From the NCBI RefSeq assembly GCF_028551275.1, contig NZ_CP117025.1:558001-622000 (forward strand): DNA of 64,000 nt, in the 5' to 3' direction. Position 1 is the first letter of the stretch. Every line of letters begins with the position of its first letter. The DNA is from Sphingomonas hankookensis (GTDB taxonomy: Bacteria; Pseudomonadota; Alphaproteobacteria; Sphingomonadales; Sphingomonadaceae). Shown in pieces: positions 43,120 to 52,497 of the stretch. A model generated the notes under the pieces. It saw only the letters and a list, made by a program, of their open reading frames with translations. It had not been told where the DNA came from and made no database searches. The position numbers were made by a program, and so were the translations under genes.

Positions 43120-44907
43120 CTAGGCAGGCGGGCTCGCAAGAGGGCGGACCACCCGCCATACCAATATTGGCGAGTCGGGAATTGCGACCGGTTGCAACCA
43201 GTCGAAACGCTCGCCCCGCTCCAGCCGCGCCCACAGGCCGTGGGGGGCGGCATTGGCATAGGCCAGATTTTCCGAAATGCCCGGACAGCCGACGACATAA
43301 TCGACCCCGCGCCCGAGGATCGCGCTGCGCGACAGGTCGGGCCGGGCCATGAAGCTGGCGATGACGAACCGCATGGCGGGGGCGTTGCGATGATAGCCGC
43401 TGGCGATCGGCCGGAGGCGGCTCGATGCGACGATCGCCGGCCCGATATCGAGCGGGGCGAGGATCGTGGCGCCTGCCGGCAGCGCTGCCAGCGGTACGAC
43501 GTCGGGCTGGCGTGGGCAGACGGGCTTTTCCCCAGTCAGATAGGGCCGCGGGATCGATACGACCGCACGGTCCGGCACGCCCAGCAGCAACAGGATGCCG
43601 GTCAGCACCAGTCCCGGCGCCGCGATCGCCGCGACACCCAGCAGGGCGGCGAGGCGGCGGAGCGGCGGCACGATGGCCCGCGCGCGGGCGAGGCGGTCGG
43701 CGACGATCGCCGCCACCGGGGGAATGGCGAGCGCATTGGCGAGCGCGGCGGATCGCAGCACGATAAGGCCGCACAGCGTGGCCGCGATCAGCAGGCCGAG
43801 CAGGATCGTCCAGGGCTCCCGCCGGTGCCCCGGTGCCGCCAGCACCCGACGCAGGGTCACCACGACCGCGACCGCCGTCAAGGTGAAGCTGCCGGCGATC
43901 GTCGGCCAATATTGATGCCAGACCGGCAGCCCCTCGGCGATATTGAGGAACCAGACGCGGTAGGTCAGCGGATCGAGCATTCCGAACGGCCCGCGGGCGC
44001 ACTCGCTGGCGAGCAGCGCCATCGTCGCGACCGTCGCCGCGCCGGTCACGGCCAGCAGCGCGAACCGCCCGACGGGCGACCGCAGCGGGGCCAGCGTCGC
44101 CAGAGCGAGGCCGATCCCGGCGATGCCGATCGTCGCCAGCCATGCCGGGTCGATCGCGTCGCAGGCCGGGCTGGCCCAACCGGGACCACGGGTGACGAGG
44201 TGGAGCAGCAGCGTGGCCAGCGCCATCGTCAGGCCGAAGCCGCGCGTCTGCGCCGCCCGCGCCGGCACGAATACCCAGGCCAGCCCCGCCGCGGCAATCA
44301 GCGCGAGGAGGAAGGCGAATCCTTCGAACGAAATCGTGACGAGCAGCGCGCCACCCAGTCCCGCGACGATCCCGCTGCGCCCGTCGCGGCGCAGGATCAG
44401 CGCGGCGGCAGCCAGCAGCCCGCTGGCGATCTGCCAGCCATGATGGTCGATGCGCAGCGGTTGCAGCTGGCTGAGCAATGGCGTCGTCAGCGGCACCATG
44501 ACCATCGCGGCCAGTGCCGCTGGCCGCCCGGCCAGCCGGCGGGTGATCGCCGCGACCAGTGTCATGACGACACCCAGCGTGACGAGCGGGACGGCGATCG
44601 CCGCGATCCGCTCGGCAGCGGCGTCCCCGACGATGCCGCGCAGCGCGAGGACGACCGCCGCCAGCGGCAGGTCGACCAGCCGCGACCAGTGCATCGTCAG
44701 CCCCGGACCTGCAAAGCCATGCTGTCCGACGTCCCACCAGCTCTGCCCGTCGAGCAGCGCGCGTACTTCGAGCAGGCGCATGATGTCGTCGGGATCGTAC
44801 ATGCGCAGCGGACCGATGCGCGGGATCGCGCACAGGATCAGGACCAGCGAAACGAACCCCCAGACCGCGACCGGCGAGGGCGTGTCGCGCCCCGCCGCCT
44901 CGCTCAC
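43120..44907 (-). CDS. Polytopic membrane protein, GT-C/oligosaccharyltransferase-like
   Basis: A 595-residue protein with about a dozen membrane segments. The first periplasmic loop carries MYDPDDIMRLLEVRALLDG, an acidic DDxMR motif followed by LTMHWSRLVDLPLA, as in GT39/STT3-type membrane transferases. A soluble C-terminal part (~480-595) follows. Start is GTG at 44907, overlapping the flavoprotein stop (GTGA), which implies coupling. Donor is probably a polyprenyl-phosphate sugar; acceptor unknown. Confidence 0.75.
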   Translation of the reverse strand: MSEAAGRDTPSPVAVWGFVSLVLILCAIPRIGPLRMYDPDDIMRLLEVRALLDGQSWWDVGQHGFAGPGLTMHWSRLVDLPLAAVVLALRGIVGDAAAERIAAIAVPLVTLGVVMTLVAAITRRLAGRPAALAAMVMVPLTTPLLSQLQPLRIDHHGWQIASGLLAAAALILRRDGRSGIVAGLGGALLVTISFEGFAFLLALIAAAGLAWVFVPARAAQTRGFGLTMALATLLLHLVTRGPGWASPACDAIDPAWLATIGIAGIGLALATLAPLRSPVGRFALLAVTGAATVATMALLASECARGPFGMLDPLTYRVWFLNIAEGLPVWHQYWPTIAGSFTLTAVAVVVTLRRVLAAPGHRREPWTILLGLLIAATLCGLIVLRSAALANALAIPPVAAIVADRLARARAIVPPLRRLAALLGVAAIAAPGLVLTGILLLLGVPDRAVVSIPRPYLTGEKPVCPRQPDVVPLAALPAGATILAPLDIGPAIVASSRLRPIASGYHRNAPAMRFVIASFMARPDLSRSAILGRGVDYVVGCPGISENLAYANAAPHGLWARLERGERFDWLQPVAIPDSPILVWRVVRPLASPPA

Positions 44908-46424
44908 GCCGCCGCCCGGATCGCGGTCGGCACCGCGCGGACGCTGGCGAGGGCGGCCTGTTCGCCTTCGCGGCCCGCCTCGTGATATTCGGCGTCCTCG
45001 TTCACCTGCCACACATCGTGGATGCGCGCGCCGGCGAGGATGTTGCGGACGGTCAGCATCGCCGTCATCATCGCATGATCCTGGTTATTGTAGCGGTGCA
45101 TGCCGTTGCGACCGACCATGTGCAGCGTCGGGAAACGGGTTTCCAGTTCGGTGCGCAGCGCCTCGACCCGGTCGGCATAGCCTTCGTCATAGACCGGATA
45201 GGCTTTCGGCTGGCGCACGACCGCACCGCCGACCACGTCCTTGGCATCGACCAGCTTGAGCGTCGCCAGTTCGCGCGTCGCCTGCGCGATCAGATCGTCG
45301 TCGCTGCTGGCCCATAGCCCGTCGCCCTCGAAGCAGAAATATTCGAGGCCGACGCACGCGATGGCTGGATCGGGCACCATTTCGGGCGACCAGCTGCGGA
45401 AATTCTGGACGCGGCCGACCTTCACCCGGTTGTCGTGGATGTAGATCCAGTTGTCGGGGAACAGGTCGCTCGACCGGATCATCAGCGCGACGGTCAGGAA
45501 GTCGCGGTAGCGCAGGGCGCTGGCGTCGGGCAGCGTCGCGGGCAGCGGATGGATGCGCGAGGCGAGTTCACGAAGCGGCGCCGAGGAGATGACGTGGCGC
45601 GCGGTGATAATCCGCGTCGAATCGTCGGCGCGGTCGGTCGCCACCATCCGCCAGCGATCCGCCGCCACATCATGTTCCAGCGTGCGCAGCGCATGGCCCA
45701 TCAGCACGGTATTGCCGCCCGCGACGACATGGTCGCGCGCTGCTTCCCACATCATCCCCGGCCCCTTGCGCGGATAGCGGAAGCTTTCGAGCAGGGTCTT
45801 GGCCGCCATGCCGTCATTGGGTTTGCGGTTGAGACCCAGCGACCGCTTGAGCCCGTCGAGCACCGCCGCGCCGAGGCTCAGCCCCTTGATCCGCTGCGCC
45901 GCCCAGTCCGCCGACATGGTGTCGCACGGCATGCCCCACACCTTCTCGGTATAGGTCTTGAAGAAGATCGAATAGAGTTTGTGGCCGAACTGGTTGACGA
46001 CCCAGTCCTCGAACGAGGCGACCGTACGGCGGGGGAACAGCTTGGCCTTGGCATAGCTCGCCATGCACAGCGCGGAGGTGACGAGGCCGAGATTGCCGAG
46101 CGCCTCGAACGCGCGCAGCGGATAGCTGTAGAATTTGCCGCCATAGAAGATGCGGCTCATCCGCGGGCGGTCGATGAAGTCGTCGGGCAGAATCTCGTTC
46201 CACAGCGCCACGACTTCCTGCGATTTCGAAAAGAAGCGGTGGCCGCCGATATCGAAGCGGAAACCGTCATGCTCGACGGTGCGGCTGATCCCGCCGACAT
46301 AGCGCGGGTCCTGTTCGATGACGGTGACCGACAGCCCGGCCTTGGTCAGCAGATAGGCGGCGGTAAGGCCGGCCGGACCGGCGCCGACGATCGCCACGTC
46401 CACATTGTCGCTAGCCACCCGCAC
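44904..46424 (-). CDS. UDP-galactopyranose mutase-like FAD oxidoreductase
   Basis: A 506-residue cytosolic flavoprotein. The FAD-binding VAIVGAGPAGLTAAYLL has GAGPAG at 14-19, followed by GGISRTVEHDGFRFDIGGHRFF, the block shared by UDP-galactopyranose mutase-like proteins and other flavin amine-oxidase-type enzymes. NGMHRYNNQDHAMMTAML near 460 is the C-terminal FAD part. Start is GTG at 46424 with GGGGAG just upstream. It is first in a four-gene operon with two GT-C-like proteins, so sugar-nucleotide or polyprenyl-sugar modification is a reasonable inference. A CtrA-like site is upstream. Confidence 0.82.
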   Translation of the reverse strand: MRVASDNVDVAIVGAGPAGLTAAYLLTKAGLSVTVIEQDPRYVGGISRTVEHDGFRFDIGGHRFFSKSQEVVALWNEILPDDFIDRPRMSRIFYGGKFYSYPLRAFEALGNLGLVTSALCMASYAKAKLFPRRTVASFEDWVVNQFGHKLYSIFFKTYTEKVWGMPCDTMSADWAAQRIKGLSLGAAVLDGLKRSLGLNRKPNDGMAAKTLLESFRYPRKGPGMMWEAARDHVVAGGNTVLMGHALRTLEHDVAADRWRMVATDRADDSTRIITARHVISSAPLRELASRIHPLPATLPDASALRYRDFLTVALMIRSSDLFPDNWIYIHDNRVKVGRVQNFRSWSPEMVPDPAIACVGLEYFCFEGDGLWASSDDDLIAQATRELATLKLVDAKDVVGGAVVRQPKAYPVYDEGYADRVEALRTELETRFPTLHMVGRNGMHRYNNQDHAMMTAMLTVRNILAGARIHDVWQVNEDAEYHEAGREGEQAALASVRAVPTAIRAAA

Positions 46425-46467
46425 AACTCCCCCGCTTCGTTCGAAACGGTCGGTGCCATGCGAGTGG

Positions 46468-46482
46468 CTAAAATGTGGTTAA
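46468..46482 (-). promoter_or_regulatory. CtrA-like site upstream of the flavoprotein operon
   Basis: On the minus strand the bases read TTAACCACATTTTAG, that is TTAA-N7-TTAG, one base from the CtrA consensus TTAA-N7-TTAA. It is 44 bases before the operon's GTG start, in a short AT-rich gap. A single site with one mismatch is weak evidence. Confidence 0.3.
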
Positions 46483-46498
46483 GGCAATCTTACGTCGA

Positions 46499-47716
46499 TC
46501 AGCGATCCCGCCGGCCGAGCAGGCGCAGGCGCAGCGCGTTCAGCTTGATGAAGCCGGCCGCGTCGCGCTGGTCATAGGCGCCCTGATCGTCCTCGAACGT
46601 CACGACCTTTTCGCTGTAGAGCGAATTGGGCGACCGGCGGCCGATGACATGGACCCCGCCCTTGTACAGCTTGAGGCGGACTTCGCCCGACACCTTGTGC
46701 TGGCTGTGGTCGATCGCCGCCTGCAGCATCTCGCGCTCCGGCGAGAACCAGAAGCCGTTATAGACCAGCTCGGCATAGCGCGGGGCCAGTTCGTCCTTCA
46801 GGTGCGCGGCACCGCGGTCGAGCGTGATCTGTTCGATCGCCCGGTGCGCGGCGTGCAGGATCGTGCCGCCCGGCGTTTCGTACATGCCGCGCGACTTCAT
46901 GCCGACGAAGCGGTTCTCGACCAGGTCGAGCCGGCCGATACCGTGCGCACGGCCGAGTTCGTTGAGCTTGGCGAGCAGCGTGGCGGGCGACATGCCCTCA
47001 CCATCGACCGCGACCGCGTCACCGCGTTCGAACGCGACGGTGATGACCTGCGGCGTATCGGGCGCATCCTCCGGGTTCACCGTGCGCGAGAAGACGTAGT
47101 CGGGCACCTCGTCCCACGGATCCTCCAGCACCTTCCCCTCGGACGAGGTGTGCAGCAGGTTCGCGTCGGTCGAGAAGGGCGATTCGCCGCGCTTGTCCTT
47201 GGGCACCGGAATCTGGTGCTGTTCGGCGAAGGCGATCAGCGCGCTGCGGCTGGTCAGGTCCCATTCGCGCCACGGCGCGATGACCTTGATGTCGGGCTGC
47301 AGCGCATAATAGCCGAGTTCGAAGCGGACCTGGTCGTTGCCCTTGCCGGTCGCGCCATGGCTGACCGCGTCGGCATTGACCGCCTTCGCGATCTCGATCT
47401 GGCGCTTGGCGATCAGCGGGCGTGCGATGGAGGTGCCGAGCAGGTACAGCCCTTCATACAGCGCGTTCGACCGCATCATCGGGAACACGAAGTCGCGGAC
47501 AAATTCCTCGCGCAGGTCGTCGATGAAGATATGCTCGGGCTTGATGCCCATCAGCTCGGCCTTCTTGCGCGCCGGCTCGAGTTCCTCGCCCTGGCCGAGG
47601 TCGGCGGTGAAGGTCACGACTTCGCAATTATATTCCTGCTGCAGCCATTTGAGGATGACGCTGGTGTCGAGGCCGCCCGAATAGGCGAGGACGACGCGAT
47701 TGATGGACTCGGCCAT
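46499..47716 (-). CDS. argG: Argininosuccinate synthase
   Basis: Joins citrulline and aspartate with ATP to make argininosuccinate in arginine synthesis. The 405-residue protein starts with the PP-loop AYSGGLDTS at 11-19 and carries [11 protein letters not shown] near 119 and [13 protein letters not shown] near 330, all typical of the type I enzyme. ATG at 47716 fits the family; the frame stays open further upstream, into the argG/EF-hand gap. It is divergent from the EF-hand gene. Its end lies 74 bases upstream of the flavoprotein operon start. Confidence 0.97.
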   Translation of the reverse strand: MAESINRVVLAYSGGLDTSVILKWLQQEYNCEVVTFTADLGQGEELEPARKKAELMGIKPEHIFIDDLREEFVRDFVFPMMRSNALYEGLYLLGTSIARPLIAKRQIEIAKAVNADAVSHGATGKGNDQVRFELGYYALQPDIKVIAPWREWDLTSRSALIAFAEQHQIPVPKDKRGESPFSTDANLLHTSSEGKVLEDPWDEVPDYVFSRTVNPEDAPDTPQVITVAFERGDAVAVDGEGMSPATLLAKLNELGRAHGIGRLDLVENRFVGMKSRGMYETPGGTILHAAHRAIEQITLDRGAAHLKDELAPRYAELVYNGFWFSPEREMLQAAIDHSQHKVSGEVRLKLYKGGVHVIGRRSPNSLYSEKVVTFEDDQGAYDQRDAAGFIKLNALRLRLLGRRDR

Positions 47717-47851
47717 GGGCGGCTCCTTGGGAATGCAGTGGTTCGGCGCGCGGTTAGGCGACGCGGGGCCGCCGCGCAAGGACACGCGCTTGCGCAGGCG
47801 CGAATGCGGTGCAATCGTGTCGCACATTTCCCCTTTTCGGAAAGAAACCCG

Positions 47852-48175
47852 ATGTTCCTCGCCGTCCTTGCCCTTGCGCTGCAGACCGCTCCCGCGCCCG
47901 CCCCGGCAACCCCGCCCGCGCCGGTGGTCGAACCGGCGGCCGAGGACGAGACCGAGTTTTTCGGCATTTTCGACAAGGACAAGGACGGCACGATCAGCAA
48001 GGCCGAGTTCGACGTGATGAGCGCCCAGATCGATGCCGAAGCGGCGAAGCAGGACCCGTCGCAGAAAGGGCAGGCAGCCGCCGGCCTCGCCACCGCCTTC
48101 GCGCTGATGGACCAGAACAAGGACGGCCGGATCACGCGGGAAGAGTTTCGCGCGGTGGTGAAGGCGGGGCAGTAA
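47852..48175 (+). CDS. Exported EF-hand calcium-binding protein
   Basis: A 107-residue small protein with a short hydrophobic N-terminus (LAVLALALQ) and a Pro/Ala-rich linker, so it is probably exported or membrane-tethered. Two canonical EF-hand loops are at 41-52 ([12 protein letters not shown]) and 87-98 ([12 protein letters not shown]), with acidic residues at positions 1, 3, 5 and 12 in the first and at 1 and 12, with Asn/Asp at 3 and 5, in the second. Calcium binding is likely; partner unknown. ATG at 47852 has GGAAAG eight bases upstream. Confidence 0.85.
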   Translation: MFLAVLALALQTAPAPAPATPPAPVVEPAAEDETEFFGIFDKDKDGTISKAEFDVMSAQIDAEAAKQDPSQKGQAAAGLATAFALMDQNKDGRITREEFRAVVKAGQ

Positions 48176-48183
48176 CGAAAGTC

Positions 48184-48268
48184 GACGTCACCTCAGCGCA
48201 GGCTGGGTCTCCCCGTTGTGAAACGCGCTCCTCGCCGCGCGAGACCCCAGCCTACGCTGGGGTGACGT
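48184..48268. repeat. Palindromic intergenic repeat (type C, copy 3)
   Basis: The left arm CGTCACCTCAGCGCAGGCTG faces GACCCCAGCCTACGCTGGGG and TGACGTTT across ~35 bases. It lies between the convergent EF-hand and smc genes and could form a hairpin at either 3' end. Confidence 0.75.
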
Positions 48269-48292
48269 TTCTTGGTTGTGTGGGGGGCTGTT

Positions 48293-51200
48293 CTACTCCG
48301 CCGCGAGCAGTCCCGTCGCGCCGCCCAGATCGACCGATACCAGCCGGCTGACCCCGCGTTCGACCATCGTCACGCCGAACAGCCGGTGCATCCGGCTCAT
48401 CGTCGCGGCATTGTGGGTCACGATCAGGTAGCGGGTGTCGGTATCGGCGGCCATGCGGTCGAGCAGGTCGCAGAAGCGATCGATATTGGCATCGTCCAGC
48501 GGCGCGTCGACCTCGTCGAGCACGCAGATTGGCGACGGGTTGGTCAGGAACAGCGCGAAGATCAGCGCGACGGCGGTCAGCGCCTGTTCGCCGCCCGACA
48601 GCAGGGTCAGCGATTGCAGCCGCTTGCCCGGCGGCTGGGCGAGGATTTCGAGGCCCGCTTCCAACGGATCGTCCGAATCGACCAGCGCGAGCTGCGCCTG
48701 CCCGCCGTCGAACAGCGCGCCGAACAGGCGGCGGAAATGGCCGTCGACCGCGTCGAACGCCGTCAGCAGCCGCGCGCGCCCTTCGCGGTTGAGCGTGCCG
48801 ATCGATCCGCGCAGCCGCTGTACCGCTTCGGCCAGTTCGGCACGTTCGGCGGTGGTCTCGCCCTGTGCCGCTTCCAGTTCGGCCAGTTCGGTGTCGGCGA
48901 TCAAATTGACCGGGCCGATCCGGTCGCGGTCGGCGAGCAGCCGGTCGTGCGCGGCACTCTCGTCGGTCGCATCGCCCACCTCCGTGCCGACAAAGCCGAT
49001 GCGCGGCAGCAGCGGCGGGGGGCATTGGAAGCGTTCGCCCGACAACCGCCCCATTTCCAGCCGGCGCTGTTCCTGCGCGTCGGCCCGCGCGGACGCGCCG
49101 GCGCGGCGTTCGCGGGCCGAGGCGAGCGATTCGGCGATGGTACTGCCCGCCCGCTCGGCGGCGCGCAGGCGGGTTTCGGCCGCGGTTTCGAGCGTAGCCG
49201 CCTCGGTCGCGGCGCGGCGTAGATCGCCGAGCGCGCCATCGACCTGCGCCAGCTCCGCGGCAAGGGCCGCTGGCCGGTCGCGCAACGCCGCGCGGTCGGC
49301 GGCGAGCGTGGCGGCTCGCGCCTCGACCTCGGCAATGCGGTGATCGGCATCGGTAGCGCGCGATCGCCACGCGGACAGTTCGGTCTTCGCCGTCTCCAGC
49401 CGTTCGCGGTCGCGCCTGAGGGCGGCGTCGAGCGCGGAACGGGCCGAGCGGGCGTCGGCCATCTGCGTCCGCGCGGTCGCCGCTGCGCCCGCCAGCGCCG
49501 CGACGCGGCCGGCGGTCGCGCTGCGATTGGGTAGCTGGCCAAGCGCGGCATCGGCGCGGTCGCTCTCGTCCTGCGCCTCGATCAGGTCGGCGCGGAGGCG
49601 TTGCAGACGGGCGGCAACGTCGTCGGCGCGCGCCTGTGCCCGTTCGATCGCGGCGGTGGCGCGATCTTCGGCGCGCAATGCCTCGCGGGCCTGCGCTTCG
49701 GCCTGTTCGAGCGTGCGGCGGGCGGCGGCGAGGGTCGTTCGCGCATCGGCGATCGCGGCATCGGCGGCGGCGAGTGCCGCGTCGGCGGTGTCGCGGCGGG
49801 TGATCAGTGCCGGGCGTTCCTGCCCCAACGCCCGCAGCCGGTTGGCGCGGGCGAGGCGTTCGGCGGCGGCGGCCCCCGATCCGGCTCGGGCACGCAGGCC
49901 GTCCCAGCGGCGCATCGCCCCGTCGAGCGTCACCAGCCGTTGCCCGACCGCCAGCGTCGTGCCCTCGTCGCGTTCCACGACCAGCACCTGCGCCAAACGC
50001 CGGGCGAGCGCGGGGGCGGCAACCTGCGCCGATAGTCGCCCGATGCCGTGCGGCACCGGCGGACCATCGGCCCTGTTCCCGGCATCCTCCCAATAGCGGT
50101 CGTCCGCCGGATCGGTCCCGGCGTCGAGATCGTCGCCCAGCGCCGCCGCCAATGCCGCTTCGAACCCCGGCTCGACGCGTACCGAATCGATGATCCGCGC
50201 CCGCCCGCTTCGCCGGAGCGCGCGTTCGAGCGCGCCGATCTCCCCGTCCAACGCGGCGAGTTCGGCGGCGGCGGTCGCGCGGTCGGCCTGTGCCCGGCCG
50301 CGCGCCTCCTGCGCGGATCGTTCGGCGGCATCGGCATGGGCGATGGTGGTGCGGGCGGTGTCGGCGCTGGCCAGTGCTGCCGCGCGACGCTCGACGGCTG
50401 CCGTCCGCTCGACGGTCAGCGGTGCGAGCGCCGGCAATGCCCCCTGTTCGGCGAGCGCACGCGCTTCGTCGCGGCGCGCGCGGTCGAGGCGGATGCGCGC
50501 TGCGTCCTGTGCGGCGGCGGCGACGCGAGCCTCGGCCAGTTCGGCGGCCTGGGCCGCGACCGCTTCGCCATGGGCGGCATCGGCGGCCATCGCGGCCTCG
50601 GTCGCCCGGACCAGCGCCCCGTCCAGTTCGGGGAGGCGTGCCGCCGCATCGGCGATAGCCTGCGTCAGCCGCGCGATCTCGTCGGTCAGCCGCGCCGCTG
50701 CATTGGCGGCATCGCCGGCCAGAGCCGCCTCGCGCGCGCGATCCTCGCTCAGCCGCGTGGCCTGCGCCTCCAGATCGGCCAGCCGCCGGGTCGCGGCATG
50801 GGCCTGCGCCTGCAACCGTTCGCGGGCATGGCCGGCATCGGCCGCGCGCTGCCGCAGTTCCTGCGCGGTCGCGCGGGCGGCGGCCAAGGCCTGCGTCGCG
50901 GCGGTTTGTTCGGCGAGCGACTCCGCCTGCGCGCTGCCGTGGCTGGCGACGAGGGTTTCGGCGGCGTTCGCCTCCGCCCTGGCGGCATCGGCGGCGGTGG
51001 CGGCATCGCGCCAGCGGGCATAGATGGCGCGCGCCTCGGCGATGCGGATCGCGTCGGTCAGTTCGCGATAGCGGGCGGCGATCCGCGCCTGCCGCCGGAG
51101 GACGGCGGCGCGGGCATCCTGTTCCTGCGCCATTTCGCCCAGCCGGTCGAGATTGGTCTCCGTGGCGCGCAGCTTTCCCTCGGCATCCTTGCGGCGAATA

Positions 51201-51736
51201 TGCAACCCGGAGATGCCGGCGGCGTCCTCCAGCATCGCGCGGCGTTCGGCGGGGCGGGCGGCGATGACCGCGCCGATCCGGTTCTGGCTGACGAGCGCGG
51301 GCGAATGCGCGCCGGTCGCGGCATCGGCGAACAGCAGCGACACGTCCTTCGCCCGCACGTCGCGACCGTTGATACGATAGGCGGAGCCGGCACCGCGTTC
51401 GATCCGGCGGACGATCTCGACCTCGTCGCCCGCTGCATCCTCGGCAAGAATCGCGACCTCGGCAAAGTCGCGGGGCGGGCGGGTTTCGGTGCCGGCAAAG
51501 ATGACATCGTCCATGCCGGCGCCGCGCAGCGATTTCACGCTGTTCTCGCCCATGGTCCAGCGCAGCGCTTCGAGCAGGTTCGACTTGCCGCAGCCATTGG
51601 GGCCGACCACGCCGGTCAGCCCGCGTTCGATCACCAGATCGGCGGGGTCGACGAAGCTCTTGAATCCGCTCAGCCGCAGTCGTCGGAGCGTCAGCCCCGG
51701 CGCGCGTGAAGTGGCCGCGTCGTCACCCGCGGCCAT
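48293..51736 (-). CDS. smc: Chromosome segregation protein SMC
   Basis: Large coiled-coil ATPase that compacts and helps segregate the chromosome with ScpA/ScpB. The 1147-residue protein has Walker A GPNGCGKSN near 45-53 and a long N-terminal coiled coil. A hinge (~510-640) and a second coiled coil follow, then the signature LSGGEQALTA and Walker B VLDEVDAPLDD near 1045-1075. Length is normal. ATG at 51736 is five bases from the stop of the upstream thioredoxin-like gene. The coiled coils are very Ala/Arg-rich, as in GC-rich genomes. Confidence 0.96.
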   Translation of the reverse strand: MAAGDDAATSRAPGLTLRRLRLSGFKSFVDPADLVIERGLTGVVGPNGCGKSNLLEALRWTMGENSVKSLRGAGMDDVIFAGTETRPPRDFAEVAILAEDAAGDEVEIVRRIERGAGSAYRINGRDVRAKDVSLLFADAATGAHSPALVSQNRIGAVIAARPAERRAMLEDAAGISGLHIRRKDAEGKLRATETNLDRLGEMAQEQDARAAVLRRQARIAARYRELTDAIRIAEARAIYARWRDAATAADAARAEANAAETLVASHGSAQAESLAEQTAATQALAAARATAQELRQRAADAGHARERLQAQAHAATRRLADLEAQATRLSEDRAREAALAGDAANAAARLTDEIARLTQAIADAAARLPELDGALVRATEAAMAADAAHGEAVAAQAAELAEARVAAAAQDAARIRLDRARRDEARALAEQGALPALAPLTVERTAAVERRAAALASADTARTTIAHADAAERSAQEARGRAQADRATAAAELAALDGEIGALERALRRSGRARIIDSVRVEPGFEAALAAALGDDLDAGTDPADDRYWEDAGNRADGPPVPHGIGRLSAQVAAPALARRLAQVLVVERDEGTTLAVGQRLVTLDGAMRRWDGLRARAGSGAAAAERLARANRLRALGQERPALITRRDTADAALAAADAAIADARTTLAAARRTLEQAEAQAREALRAEDRATAAIERAQARADDVAARLQRLRADLIEAQDESDRADAALGQLPNRSATAGRVAALAGAAATARTQMADARSARSALDAALRRDRERLETAKTELSAWRSRATDADHRIAEVEARAATLAADRAALRDRPAALAAELAQVDGALGDLRRAATEAATLETAAETRLRAAERAGSTIAESLASARERRAGASARADAQEQRRLEMGRLSGERFQCPPPLLPRIGFVGTEVGDATDESAAHDRLLADRDRIGPVNLIADTELAELEAAQGETTAERAELAEAVQRLRGSIGTLNREGRARLLTAFDAVDGHFRRLFGALFDGGQAQLALVDSDDPLEAGLEILAQPPGKRLQSLTLLSGGEQALTAVALIFALFLTNPSPICVLDEVDAPLDDANIDRFCDLLDRMAADTDTRYLIVTHNAATMSRMHRLFGVTMVERGVSRLVSVDLGGATGLLAAE

Positions 51737-51740
51737 GGGG

Positions 51741-52475
51741 TCAGGCGCCGGCGCCCTTCAGCGCTGCCTCGATCTGTGGCCAAGTCACCGCATTCTCGAC
51801 CTTTTCGCCATTGATCAGGAAGGTCGGGGTGCCGGTGACGGTCGCGCCGCCTTCTTCGGTGATCTTCACCACCTGTTGCAGCAGGTTCTGGTCGGCGAGG
51901 CACTGGCGCGCCTTCGCCTCGGGCACGCCGCGCTGCTTGACGAAATCGACGAAGCCGGCGGCATCGGCCCAGCCGGTAACCGCCTGCAAGGGCGGGATCG
52001 ACTGCAACCGCGCCTGTTCGGCCTGCGGGATCGCCTGCATCCGCTCCAGCGTCGCCGCCTGGTCCTGATACATGGCTTCGAGTAGCGGGAAGAAGGTCGC
52101 CGTGCCGTTGCAGCGGCCGAGCACCGCCGCCGCCAGATCGGGCGCGCCGTGCACCGCGAAGTCGCGGAATTCGAAGCTCACCTTGCCGGTCGAGACATAG
52201 TTGTTGATGAGCGGTTCGTTGCCTTCGCGGGCAAAGGCCCCGCAGGTCGGGCAGGTGCGCGAACCATATTCGACCAGCTTCACCGCCGCGTCGGGGTTAC
52301 CGATGCGATAGCCGCCCTCCGGCGTGACCGCGACCATGTCGGTCCATTTCTTGCCGGCCGGCGCGGCGACATTGGCGACCGGCGCGGCGGCGCTGCCATT
52401 GGTGCCGGTGCCGGAATCACCACCGCCACAGGCCGACAACAGGCCAAGCGCGATCAGGGGGAAGGCGAAACGCAT
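51741..52475 (-). CDS. DsbA-like thioredoxin-domain lipoprotein
   Basis: A 244-residue exported thiol-disulfide oxidoreductase. Lipobox LLSAC with Cys16 indicates lipid anchoring. The redox motif is CPTC (75-78), followed by the helical insertion of the DsbA family and TGTPTFLINGEKVE, whose cis-Pro-containing loop completes the active site. It probably forms or isomerises disulfides in envelope proteins. It sits between a related thioredoxin gene and smc on one transcript, an order I know from sphingomonads, but no functional link to SMC is known. Confidence 0.85.
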   Translation of the reverse strand: MRFAFPLIALGLLSACGGGDSGTGTNGSAAAPVANVAAPAGKKWTDMVAVTPEGGYRIGNPDAAVKLVEYGSRTCPTCGAFAREGNEPLINNYVSTGKVSFEFRDFAVHGAPDLAAAVLGRCNGTATFFPLLEAMYQDQAATLERMQAIPQAEQARLQSIPPLQAVTGWADAAGFVDFVKQRGVPEAKARQCLADQNLLQQVVKITEEGGATVTGTPTFLINGEKVENAVTWPQIEAALKGAGA

Positions 52476-52497
52476 GGGATCTACTCTCTTCTAAGGA

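Noticed and set aside
43003..44985. A 660-codon plus-strand frame across the GT-C-like gene
   Set aside because: The product is almost all Arg, Gln, Asp and Gly, while the minus-strand product has clear membrane segments and an operon context.
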